Shown: positions 1 to 6,243 of the stretch, piece after piece
Numbering within the stretch: the first letter of the stretch is position 1
Layout: every line of letters starts with the position of its first letter
NCBI GenBank assembly: GCA_943323705.2
Contig: CALPIT020000053.1
Coordinates: forward strand, 1-12,706
DNA length: 12,706 bases
Direction: 5' to 3'
Origin: Streptomyces griseus
GTDB lineage: Bacteria; Bacteroidota; Bacteroidia; Chitinophagales; Chitinophagaceae
The notes under the pieces: model-generated
Told to the model about the DNA's origin: nothing
The model's database searches: none
Seen by the model: the letters and a program-made list of their open reading frames with translations, nothing else
Program-made: the position numbers and the translations under genes

Positions 1-1
1 C

Positions 2-709
2 ATTGATAATATTGTCGGTTTACCCGACGATGGTTATCTTTTTTTTCCAAAACAATTATTGGCATTTACTACTAATTCGTCTATGGTTAGACGTAATTAC
101 GTATCTAATCAGCCGGATAATATAATAACTGTAAATGAATTGCCGTCTTTTAACGATGACGAAGGAAATGTAATTTTATTAAATGAACAAGGAAATATTA
201 TTGACAAACTTTCTTACAAAGATGACTGGCATTTTAAATTACTGGATGATGTAGAAGGGATTGCGCTAGAGAGAATAAATTACCATTCTAAAACACAAGA
301 TGAAAACAATTGGCATAGTGCTGCTGCTACTGTAGGTTTCGGAACACCTGCAGATAAAAATTCTCAGTGTTTGGAAAACAACATTTTATCAGGAACAATA
401 AACGTTTCACCCAAAATTATTTCCCCAAATAATGATGGGTTTGATGATGTTGCAGCTGTTTATTATTCATTTCCCGAACCGGGTTATGTTGCCAATATTG
501 TCATTTTTGATATTTCAGGAAATCCGGTGAAGCACTTGCAAACAAATGCGCTTTGTGGCATTCAGGGAATTTATAAATGGGATGGGTTGAGTGATAAAAA
601 CCAACGCGTTATCACAGGACAATACATTGTTTATACAGAAGTATTTAATGTAAAAGGAACGGTGAAGAAGTTTAAAAATTGTATAACGGTGGTGAATACA
701 AAAATGTAA
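2..709 (+). CDS. Lamin-tail-domain protein with FlgD/gliding-type C-terminal domain (3' part only)
   Basis: The reading frame is open from the first bases of the window, so this is the last 235 residues of a longer protein whose start lies to the left. Roughly the first 120 visible residues resemble the end of a lamin-tail (LTD) beta-sandwich, with a GNVILLNEQG strand, then a GIALERI strand, and the typical closing pattern GFGTPADKNSQ. From about residue 135 there is a second beta domain: SPNNDGFDDVAAVYY, then VIFDISGNPV and GIYKWDG, then GQYIVY. This matches the FlgD-like/gliding-motility C-terminal module common on secreted Bacteroidota proteins. By family knowledge such proteins are large, exported and attached to or released from the surface; the substrate or partner is unknown. 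The TTG at 59 is not a credible start, because coding similarity continues upstream of it. The domain family assignment is confident, the function is not. Confidence 0.8.
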   Translation: MDNIVGLPDDGYLFFPKQLLAFTTNSSMVRRNYVSNQPDNIITVNELPSFNDDEGNVILLNEQGNIIDKLSYKDDWHFKLLDDVEGIALERINYHSKTQDENNWHSAAATVGFGTPADKNSQCLENNILSGTINVSPKIISPNNDGFDDVAAVYYSFPEPGYVANIVIFDISGNPVKHLQTNALCGIQGIYKWDGLSDKNQRVITGQYIVYTEVFNVKGTVKKFKNCITVVNTKM

Positions 710-768
710 AATGTAAAAGTGGGTATTTCGAATATGAAATTATCGGTCTCTCATGAATTAAAAATAGC

Positions 769-869
769 CTTCGTGGTACTTTGTGCCTCGTGGCAAACTA
801 ATCGCGTCTTTGCCCCCTTGCGAGCTTTGCGTGAAACCCCTTCGTGAAACTTAGTGCCTTAGTGGCAAA
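769..869. repeat. TTCGTG/GTGGCAAA short-period intergenic repeat
   Basis: Two 30-bp imperfect direct copies (769-798 and 840-869) both read CTTCGTG, then ACTT or ACTTA, then GTGCCT, then GTGGCAAA. Between them lies a related stretch with GCGTCTTTGC and GCGAGCTTTGCGTGAAAC. On the minus strand this is the familiar pattern CACTAAGGCACTAAG followed by CACGCAAAG, seen between genes in many Bacteroidota. It is non-coding; a 60-codon open frame crossing it (798-980, minus) is made of repeat sequence. Confidence 0.7.
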
Positions 870-940
870 TAAAATAAATAATAAGAAAGTAAAAATAAGG
901 AATAAGAAAGTGGCTGTTAGCCTCGTGTGCGATATCATTT

Positions 941-966
941 CCCCCTTGGGGGGATTAAAGGGGGCT
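941..966 (-). repeat. GC-rich hairpin repeat, copy 1
   Basis: Read on the minus strand this is AGCCCCCTTTAATCC followed by CCCCAAGGGGG. It matches two other copies in the window (7167-7192 and 12418-12444). C-runs and G-runs can pair as a stem. Here the element supplies the last codons (Ser-Pro-Leu) and the TAA stop of the 97-residue membrane protein gene. It could also act as a weak terminator for that operon. Confidence 0.7.
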
Positions 967-1248
967 TTCTTTCTTCTCAAGAATATATCTCACTAGCAAA
1001 TAACCACCATAGCCACAAAACAAACTGAAAAAAGTAATGCCTGGATTTCTTGTTACAGCCGCAATCATTTCATTGGTTGTTTTAATTTGCTGATAACCCA
1101 GCCATTCTAAAGCAACAACCAAACCAATGCCTTCAAAAATAAACCAAGATAAAATTGTAAATAATTGCCACTTGAAAGCTTTCAAGTACTTTTCACGAGC
1201 TATTCTTCCGATTTTTCGGCAAAGAAAAAAAAGTATAATAAGATCCAT
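955..1248 (-). CDS. Small membrane protein of unknown function, 97 aa
   Basis: I do not recognise a named family. The protein starts MDLIILFFLCRKIGRIAREK and has hydrophobic segments at about residues 29-50 (LFTILSWFIFEGIGLVVAL) and 69-90 (PGITFFSLFCGYGGYLLVRY). The short hydrophobic N-terminus followed by basic residues may be partly membrane-associated. Its ATG is 9 bp downstream of the stop of the PfkB-family kinase, so the two are almost certainly co-transcribed. Similar small membrane proteins beginning MDxxxxFxLCRKIG occur in Bacteroidota as hypothetical proteins; that is from memory and not checked here. The last three residues and the stop codon come from a GC-rich intergenic repeat, so the original C-terminus may have been replaced. 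Real gene: likely. Function: unknown. Confidence 0.7.
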   Translation of the reverse strand: MDLIILFFLCRKIGRIAREKYLKAFKWQLFTILSWFIFEGIGLVVALEWLGYQQIKTTNEMIAAVTRNPGITFFSLFCGYGGYLLVRYILEKKESPL

Positions 1249-1257
1249 TAAATGAAA

Positions 1258-2181
1258 TTAAACTAGGTCGATATCGAAGCTAACCAATTGAACAAATTCG
1301 TCTATGCGTGACTGTATGTCTGCTTTATTTACTTCTTTCAATCTTTCAGGACCAAATTTTTCAACACAGTAACTAGCCATCGCACTTCCTACAATAATGG
1401 CTGTTTTCATGTTTTCGAAACTGATATCTTTTGTTTTAGCAAGATGTCCGATAAAGCCACCCGCAAATGTATCACCAGCTCCGGTTGGATCGAATACTTC
1501 TTCCAAAGGCAAGGCTGGCGCATAAAAAACATGATTTTCATGAAACAACAACGCGCCATGTTCTCCTTTTTTGATGATAAGGAATTTTGGTCCCATAGCC
1601 ATGATTTTCTTAGCGGCTTTTACCAATGAAAATTCATTACTTAACTGACGGGCCTCGCCATCGTTTACTAAAAGCACATCAACTTTAGTCAACACTTCTT
1701 TCAAATCATCTAATGCAATATCCATCCAGAAGTTCATGGTATCCATCACAATTAGTTTTGGTCTAACTTTCAACTGATTGATAACACTCAATTGTAGTTT
1801 AGGCATCAAATTGCCCAACATTAAAAACTCAGCGCCTTGATAACTTTCAGGAACAATAGGATTGAAATCTGCCAATACATTTAAATCAGTAACTAAAGTG
1901 TCGCGTGTATTCATGTCTGTGTGATACCTACCACTCCAGAAAAAAGATTTTTTATCTGTAATCATTTCCACGCCGTCAACTTTCACACCGCGGCTTTTTA
2001 GCTCTTCAAGTTCTTCTTTTGGAAAATCATATCCAATGATAGAAATTTGTTTTACATCGTTTACAAAATTGCTAGCAGCATAAGCAACATAAGTGGCCGA
2101 GCCGCCTACAATTTTATCTACTTTACCAAATGGAGTTTCAATGGCATCAAAAGCCATAGTGCCGACAGTGATTAATGACAT
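1258..2181 (-). CDS. PfkB-family (ribokinase-like) sugar/nucleoside kinase
   Basis: This 307-residue cytosolic kinase has the usual length for the PfkB family, which phosphorylates a sugar or nucleoside hydroxyl with ATP. Visible motifs are the N-terminal substrate-binding GGSATYVAYAASNF (26-39), NDGE matching the NxxE metal/phosphate motif (173-176), the KKGEHGALLF strand (204-213), and the second PfkB signature DPTGAGDTFAGGF (231-243), whose Asp237 would be the catalytic base. The substrate cannot be read from the sequence; it is neither a clear ribokinase nor a clear fructokinase. The ATG at 2181 begins MSLITVGTMAFD at the first beta strand, so no N-terminal extension is needed. A 97-residue membrane protein follows 9 bp downstream in the same operon. 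The gene diverges from the YciO-type gene, and a perfect -7 element lies 31 bp upstream of its start. Confidence 0.9.
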   Translation of the reverse strand: MSLITVGTMAFDAIETPFGKVDKIVGGSATYVAYAASNFVNDVKQISIIGYDFPKEELEELKSRGVKVDGVEMITDKKSFFWSGRYHTDMNTRDTLVTDLNVLADFNPIVPESYQGAEFLMLGNLMPKLQLSVINQLKVRPKLIVMDTMNFWMDIALDDLKEVLTKVDVLLVNDGEARQLSNEFSLVKAAKKIMAMGPKFLIIKKGEHGALLFHENHVFYAPALPLEEVFDPTGAGDTFAGGFIGHLAKTKDISFENMKTAIIVGSAMASYCVEKFGPERLKEVNKADIQSRIDEFVQLVSFDIDLV

Positions 2182-2212
2182 ATATATTGATTTTGGAAAT
2201 AAAAAAACCGAG

Positions 2213-2220
2213 CAAAAGTA
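2213..2220 (-). promoter_or_regulatory. Probable -7 element for the PfkB-family kinase gene
   Basis: On the minus strand this reads TACTTTTG, a full match to the Bacteroidota -7 consensus TAnnTTTG, 31 bp upstream of the kinase ATG. No TTG was found 17-23 bp further upstream, so the -33 half is missing or weak. It lies in the 94-bp gap shared with the divergent gene at 2276. Confidence 0.45.
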
Positions 2221-2275
2221 GTGTTTTAAATTCTCTTTTTTTCTTTCGATTGAATATTTGTTTTAAATTGTAAAC

Positions 2276-2884
2276 ATGTTATTGCAAATTCATCCCCGTA
2301 ACCCTCAGCCTAGACTCATCAAACAGGTTTCCGACTCATTAAAAAAGGGAGGTATCATCATATATCCAACAGATACTATTTATGGATTAGGATGTGATAT
2401 TAACCAACCCAAAGCCATTGAGAAAATCTGTCGTATTAAAAATGTAGATCCAGCGAAAGCACAGTTTTCATTTATATGCAAAGACCTGAGCCACCTCAGC
2501 GATTATACAAAAAGCATCGAAACACCATTATATAGAGTTCTCAAACATCATTTACCTGGTCCATTTACTTTTATATTACCCGCAAGCAAAATGGTTCCTA
2601 AATTATTGCAAACCAAAAAATCAACTATAGGAATTAGAGTTCCGGATAATGAAATTTGCAGGTGCATCCTCGAAGAACTTGGCAATCCAATTATAAGCAC
2701 ATCTCTGCCTGGTGAAATGGTGGAAGAATATACCGACCCGGAAATTATGTTTGAGCGATTTGAAACGCAAGTGGATTATGTGATTGACGGAGGAATCGGC
2801 GGTATGAATCCTTCTACAGTTGTAGATTGTACCACTGACGATTGGCTAGTGGTAAGAGAAGGTATGGGAATATTTGAAGGATAG
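2276..2884 (+). CDS. Sua5/YciO/YrdC-family protein, YciO-type
   Basis: This 202-residue protein belongs to the dsRNA- and ATP-binding Sua5/YciO/YrdC fold. TsaC/Sua5 members make threonylcarbamoyl-AMP from threonine, bicarbonate and ATP for the t6A modification of ANN-decoding tRNAs. Visible motifs are KKGGIIIYPTDTIYGLGCD (23-41), RIKNVDPAKAQFSF (53-66), PGPFTFIL (94-101), STIGIRVPD (116-124), STSLPGE (141-147) and PSTVVD (179-184). From memory, the overall match is closest to E. coli YciO, for example the opening IHPxNPQxRLI, the ICRI segment, and VVREG near the end. STSLPGE replaces the usual STSAN-type motif. YciO proteins are not simply equivalent to TsaC, so threonylcarbamoyl-AMP synthase is possible but unproven here. 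There is no C-terminal Sua5 domain. The gene is 25 bp upstream of the GH30 gene on the same strand. Confidence 0.85.
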   Translation: MLLQIHPRNPQPRLIKQVSDSLKKGGIIIYPTDTIYGLGCDINQPKAIEKICRIKNVDPAKAQFSFICKDLSHLSDYTKSIETPLYRVLKHHLPGPFTFILPASKMVPKLLQTKKSTIGIRVPDNEICRCILEELGNPIISTSLPGEMVEEYTDPEIMFERFETQVDYVIDGGIGGMNPSTVVDCTTDDWLVVREGMGIFEG

Positions 2885-2889
2885 GTTTT

Positions 2890-2897
2890 TAATTTTG
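2890..2897 (+). promoter_or_regulatory. Possible -7 element before the GH30 gene
   Basis: TAATTTTG matches TAnnTTTG and lies 12 bp upstream of the GH30 ATG at 2910. The nearest upstream TTG (2874-2876) is only 13 bp away, shorter than the usual 17-23. In such AT-rich DNA a chance match is plausible. If real, GH30 has its own promoter and does not rely only on read-through from the YciO-type gene. Confidence 0.25.
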
Positions 2898-2909
2898 AAT
2901 TTAGTAAAT

Positions 2910-4334
2910 ATGAAGAGAATATTTTTGATATTTTTCGCATCAATTTTAGCATCAGTTTCCTTTGCTCAAAAAAACACAACTGTTGAGGTTTATACAACCG
3001 CAGACAGTACCAAATATCGTTTATCCAAAACAGCAACTATAAACTTTTCTGAAAAAGGACAACCTTACGAAAACGAAATAACAGTTTTTGTAGATCCCTC
3101 TAAAACATTTCAATCCTACATGGGTATTGGAGGTGCCATCACGGATGCAGCAGCTGAAACTTTTTATAAACTTCCTGAAAACAAAAGAAAAGAATTATTG
3201 AATGCGTATTTCAGTACCTCAAACGGTATCGGATATACGATAGCAAGAACCAATATAAACAGCTGTGATTTCAGTAGCGACATGTACACTTATGTAAATG
3301 ATAACGATATTTCACTGACATCTTTTTCTATAGATCATGATAAAAAATATAAAATTCCATTTTTAAAAGAAGCGAATGCTGCAGCAGCAAATAAGCTGAC
3401 AATATTTGCAAGTCCGTGGAGCCCTCCATCATGGATGAAAGACAACAATGATATGCTTCATGGCGGTAAATTGAAAAAAGAGTTTTATCAAACATGGGCT
3501 AATTATTTTATTAAGTTTATTAAGACATATGAAAAAGAAGGCGTGAACTTATGGGGTGTAAGTATTCAAAATGAGCCAATGGCCACTCAGCGCTGGGAAA
3601 GTTGTTTATATACCGCAGAAGAGGAAAAAGATTTTTTAAAAAACAATCTGGGACCATCTTTTGAAAAAGCAGGATTGGGTAATAAAAAAATCATTGTCTG
3701 GGACCACAACAGAGACTTGATGTACCAGCGTGCGCAAACTTATTTTTCAGATCCTGCAGTGGCCAAGTACGCATGGGGCATGGGTTTTCACTGGTATGAA
3801 GACTGGAGTGGCGGCACACCTATGTACGATAATGTAAAGCGTGTTCACGAATCATTTCCAAATGAACATTTACTGTTCACAGAAGGATGTGCTGAAAGTT
3901 TTAATGCTTCAAGATATTATGCTTGGGTTTTAGGAGAGAAATATGCAAAGTCAATGATCAACGATTTTAATAATGGTATGGAAGGTTTTACCGATTGGAA
4001 TGTATTGCTTGATGAAACCGGCGGACCTAATCATGTTGGTAATTTTTGCTTTGCTCCTGTTCATGCGGATACCCGTACCAGTGAGTTAATTTATACAAAC
4101 GCTTATTATTATATCGGCCATTTTTCAAAGTTCATCAAGCCGGGCGCAAAAAGAATTATCAGCAGCGCCAGCAGAAGCCAATTGTTGACTACTGCATTTA
4201 AAAATCCTGATGGAAAAGTAGTAGTTATTGTAATGAACCAGTCTGATAAAGCTGCTACTTATAATTTATGGGTTAATGGAAAAGCTGCAGTTACAGAGGC
4301 ATTGCCGCATTCGATTTCTACATTGATTTTTTAA
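2910..4334 (+). CDS. Secreted glycoside hydrolase family 30 enzyme
   Basis: The protein has 474 residues from ATG 2910. That start gives a standard signal peptide (MKRIFLIFF core, SFA before Gln20), whereas the upstream in-frame TTG at 2874 would bury it and overlap the previous gene. The mature protein is a GH30 (clan GH-A) TIM barrel with a beta side domain. Visible motifs are FQSYMGIGGAITDAAAE near residues 67-83, ASPWSPPSWMK (167-177), WGVSIQNEP with the acid/base Glu222, GFHWYEDW (292-299) and LLFTEGC with the nucleophile Glu325. The C-terminal part (VVVIVMNQSDKA and following) is the usual beta-sandwich. The match is to the glucocerebrosidase / beta-1,6-glucanase branch (GH30_1 or GH30_3 type); the exact substrate cannot be told. 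It is probably periplasmic or extracellular. No SusC/SusD pair or other carbohydrate genes adjoin it, so it is not in a visible polysaccharide utilisation locus. Confidence 0.92.
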   Translation: MKRIFLIFFASILASVSFAQKNTTVEVYTTADSTKYRLSKTATINFSEKGQPYENEITVFVDPSKTFQSYMGIGGAITDAAAETFYKLPENKRKELLNAYFSTSNGIGYTIARTNINSCDFSSDMYTYVNDNDISLTSFSIDHDKKYKIPFLKEANAAAANKLTIFASPWSPPSWMKDNNDMLHGGKLKKEFYQTWANYFIKFIKTYEKEGVNLWGVSIQNEPMATQRWESCLYTAEEEKDFLKNNLGPSFEKAGLGNKKIIVWDHNRDLMYQRAQTYFSDPAVAKYAWGMGFHWYEDWSGGTPMYDNVKRVHESFPNEHLLFTEGCAESFNASRYYAWVLGEKYAKSMINDFNNGMEGFTDWNVLLDETGGPNHVGNFCFAPVHADTRTSELIYTNAYYYIGHFSKFIKPGAKRIISSASRSQLLTTAFKNPDGKVVVIVMNQSDKAATYNLWVNGKAAVTEALPHSISTLIF

Positions 4335-4375
4335 TTTTCGGCAAATAGTTGGATTATAAGAAGGGGCCATGTTGC

Positions 4376-4411
4376 CGTAATATTGCGATATTGCAATATC
4401 GCAATATTACG
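4376..4411. repeat. Perfect 36-bp palindrome of (A/G)ATATTGC-type octamers (AATATTGC family, copy 1)
   Basis: Each half is CGTAATATTGCGATATTG or its exact reverse complement, so all 36 bases are self-complementary with no spacer. It can also be read as four 8-bp units (AATATTGC, GATATTGC, AATATCGC, AATATTAC). It sits between the convergent ends of the GH30 gene and rnhB, where it could form a bidirectional hairpin terminator or a protein-binding site. It has no flanking U-run. A conserved leader (4412-4446, read on the minus strand) links it to two copies near 9.9-10.2 kb. Confidence 0.85.
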
Positions 4412-4446
4412 TGTTCCCAACTCAAATAGCCAAATATTTAAACTAA
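4412..4446 (-). repeat. Leader of AATATTGC repeat family, copy 1
   Basis: Read on the minus strand this contains TTAGTTTAAATATTTGGCTAT, and then 14 bases ending GGGAACA directly before the palindrome. Copies 2 and 3 carry ATTTGGC(T/C)AT at the same 14-bp distance from their octamers, so leader and octamers form one element. Confidence 0.6.
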
Positions 4447-4492
4447 ATAAACTTTAGTCTAACTGAATTTTATTTATAGCAAAATGGCAGCC

Positions 4493-5095
4493 TTAATCTA
4501 GAATTATTTTCAGTTGGTTGGGAAGTATGTTAAAACTTTTTCTGTGGTATTTACTTAACCCAATTTGTTCGATAGCCTTTCGGTGAATAGCAGTTCCATA
4601 TCCTTTGTTTTTATCCCAACCATACTCAGGAAATTCTTTGTGAATCAAATTCATGTATTCATCTCTGTAAGTCTTGGCCAAAATACTGGCGGCTGCGATA
4701 CTGGCAAATTTTCCGTCTCCTTTTACAATGCACAGATGGCTTATTTTTTTGTAAGGCTTGAATCTGTTTCCATCAATCAACAATGCGTCAGGCTTGGGCT
4801 TCAATTGGTCAATCGATAAATGCATCGCTTTATAAGACGCTTGTAAGATGTTGATTTGATCGATTTCATTGTTATCAATAGGAGCTACACCAAAAGCAAT
4901 ACTCTCTTTTTCTATGATGGGCCTTAAAAGGTCTCTTTGTTTCTCAGATAATTTTTTACTGTCATTTAATAACGGATGATAAAAATCTTTAGGTAAAATA
5001 ACAGCTGCAGCGAAAACAGGACCTGCATAGCAACCCCTTCCGGCTTCATCCACTCCGGCTTCGGTTTTATTGATATCTAAAAAAGATGGTAGCAT
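4493..5095 (-). CDS. rnhB: Ribonuclease HII
   Basis: The 200-residue protein is the usual RNase HII length (198 in E. coli). It cleaves RNA in RNA-DNA hybrids and starts removal of single ribonucleotides misincorporated in DNA, in the cytosol with divalent metal. The motifs are AGVDEAGRGCYAGPV (13-27) with active-site Asp16 and Glu17, NDSKKLS (44-50), LLIDGN with Asp108, and KGDGKFASIAAASILAKTYRDE (125-146) with the fourth acidic residue Asp127. The basic patch around GWDKNKGYGT and HRKSF near the C-terminus fits substrate binding. The ATG at 5095 gives MLPSFLDINKTEAGVDEAGRG, a normal short N-terminus. It is convergent with the GH30 gene, with the 36-bp palindrome between them, and divergent from ctaA across an 86-bp gap. 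No TAnnTTTG match was seen upstream of it. Confidence 0.95.
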   Translation of the reverse strand: MLPSFLDINKTEAGVDEAGRGCYAGPVFAAAVILPKDFYHPLLNDSKKLSEKQRDLLRPIIEKESIAFGVAPIDNNEIDQINILQASYKAMHLSIDQLKPKPDALLIDGNRFKPYKKISHLCIVKGDGKFASIAAASILAKTYRDEYMNLIHKEFPEYGWDKNKGYGTAIHRKAIEQIGLSKYHRKSFNILPNQLKIILD

Positions 5096-5144
5096 TATTT
5101 GTGCAACAAATGTCTGAAAAACAAATCGAAACTTTATTCAGTAC

Positions 5145-5174
5145 TTGCTAACAATTATTGAGGCGTTACCTTTG
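5145..5174 (+). promoter_or_regulatory. ctaA promoter (TTG-N19-TAnnTTTG), likely leaderless
   Basis: TTG at 5145-5147 and TACCTTTG at 5167-5174 are separated by 19 bp, matching the Bacteroidota -33/-7 consensus (TTG, 17-23 bp, TAnnTTTG). The ctaA ATG (5182) begins 7 bases after the -7 element, about where transcription should start, so the mRNA should have almost no 5' leader. The TTG codon at 5158 lies inside this promoter and cannot be the start codon. Confidence 0.75.
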
Positions 5175-5181
5175 CGTCGTC

Positions 5182-6243
5182 ATGAATGAATTAGAAATAC
5201 AAAAGAACAACCGACAAATTGCTACCTGGTTATTAATCGGCGTTGGCATGCTCATCATACAAGTATTATTAGGTGGAATTACCCGTTTAACAGAATCAGG
5301 TTTATCGATTACAGAGTGGAAACCGATTACAGGTGCATTGCCTCCATTAAACGAAGCGACCTGGCAGCAAGAGTTTGATAAATATAGGAATACCGACCAG
5401 TTTAAATATGTGCATCAATATTTTTCTTTGAAAGAGTTTAAGTTCATTTTTTTCTGGGAATGGTTTCACCGTTTGTGGGCAAGACTGATGGGCGTTGTAT
5501 TTGCAATAGGTTTTATTTATTTTCTAGCTAAAAAGAAAATGAACAAGACAATGATTACACCAATGGTTGTCTTGTTTTTTCTAGGCGGCATTCAGGGGGC
5601 AATTGGCTGGATTATGGTGGCAAGCGGATTGGTACCTAAAAAATATTTTGTTGGTCATGTTGAATTGACCACTCATTTTATTGCTGCCATGATCTTGCTT
5701 TCTTATACATTATGGTTTGCGTTGAGTTTATTGCCTTCATTTGCTTCGAAAATTTACAACACCAAAGTGAAAAATATTTTGCAGCAATTGCTAGTGTTGT
5801 TTTTTATTCAATTGATTTACGGAGGATTTATGGCCGGATTAAAAGCCGCTTCAACAGCACCTACTTGGCCTTCCATTAATGGAAATTTTTATCCTGTAGT
5901 AACAGATGGGTTTAATTTCACAGACAATTTGATCAACAATCCATTGATGATTCATTTCATTCACAGGGGAATCGCCTATTTAATTTTAATAGTCAGCATA
6001 TACTTTTTTGTACAATCTAAATCAGCAACCGATTCAAAAGTATTTAATAAGCTAAGAATTGGATTTTTGATTTTAATTTTATTGCAGGTATTGCTTGGCG
6101 TTAGTGCATTGCTTGTTTCAACTTCACCTGCAACTTTTGTATATGTTGGCGTTGCACATCAGTTTACAGCAATGATGTTGGTAATCTGTTTGGTAAGTAT
6201 GATGTATATCGTGCACAAAACACCTAAGGGAGTAAAAGCCTAA
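5182..6243 (+). CDS. ctaA: Heme A synthase, COX15/CtaA family
   Basis: This 353-residue inner-membrane protein oxidises the C8 methyl of heme O to the formyl group of heme A, the cofactor of aa3-type cytochrome c oxidase. About eight membrane segments are visible, beginning at ATWLLIGVGMLIIQVLLGG (14-32). COX15 signatures are GGITRLTESGLSITEWKPIT (31-50), EWFHR with His96, ELTTH with His165, PTWPSINGNFYP (227-238), MIHFIHR with His258/His261, and VAHQ with His326, covering the conserved heme-ligand histidines. No cysteine pair is present in the first outer loop, so it is of the eukaryote/alphaproteobacteria-like class and unlike the Bacillus type. Start ATG 5182 is chosen over TTG 5158 because the latter lies within the promoter. 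No other cytochrome oxidase gene is nearby. Its last 20 bp overlap the end of the convergent lipid-kinase gene. Confidence 0.93.
   Translation: MNELEIQKNNRQIATWLLIGVGMLIIQVLLGGITRLTESGLSITEWKPITGALPPLNEATWQQEFDKYRNTDQFKYVHQYFSLKEFKFIFFWEWFHRLWARLMGVVFAIGFIYFLAKKKMNKTMITPMVVLFFLGGIQGAIGWIMVASGLVPKKYFVGHVELTTHFIAAMILLSYTLWFALSLLPSFASKIYNTKVKNILQQLLVLFFIQLIYGGFMAGLKAASTAPTWPSINGNFYPVVTDGFNFTDNLINNPLMIHFIHRGIAYLILIVSIYFFVQSKSATDSKVFNKLRIGFLILILLQVLLGVSALLVSTSPATFVYVGVAHQFTAMMLVICLVSMMYIVHKTPKGVKA

Noticed and set aside
798..980. 60-codon minus-strand open frame with a hydrophobic stretch
   Set aside because: It runs through two intergenic repeat families and overlaps the end of the 97-residue gene; its sequence is explained by the repeats.
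2874..2909. TTG start giving a 12-residue extension of the GH30 protein
   Set aside because: It would place extra residues before a complete signal peptide and overlap the upstream stop; ATG 2910 is the natural start.
2776..3036. 86-codon minus-strand open frame across the yciO-GH30 junction
   Set aside because: It is antisense to two well-supported genes, including the GH30 signal peptide, and has no recognisable motif.
4376..4411. Simple rho-independent terminator call for the 36-bp palindrome
   Set aside because: The stem is AT-rich and no U-run follows on either strand, so a terminator role remains possible but is not shown by sequence; listed as a repeat.
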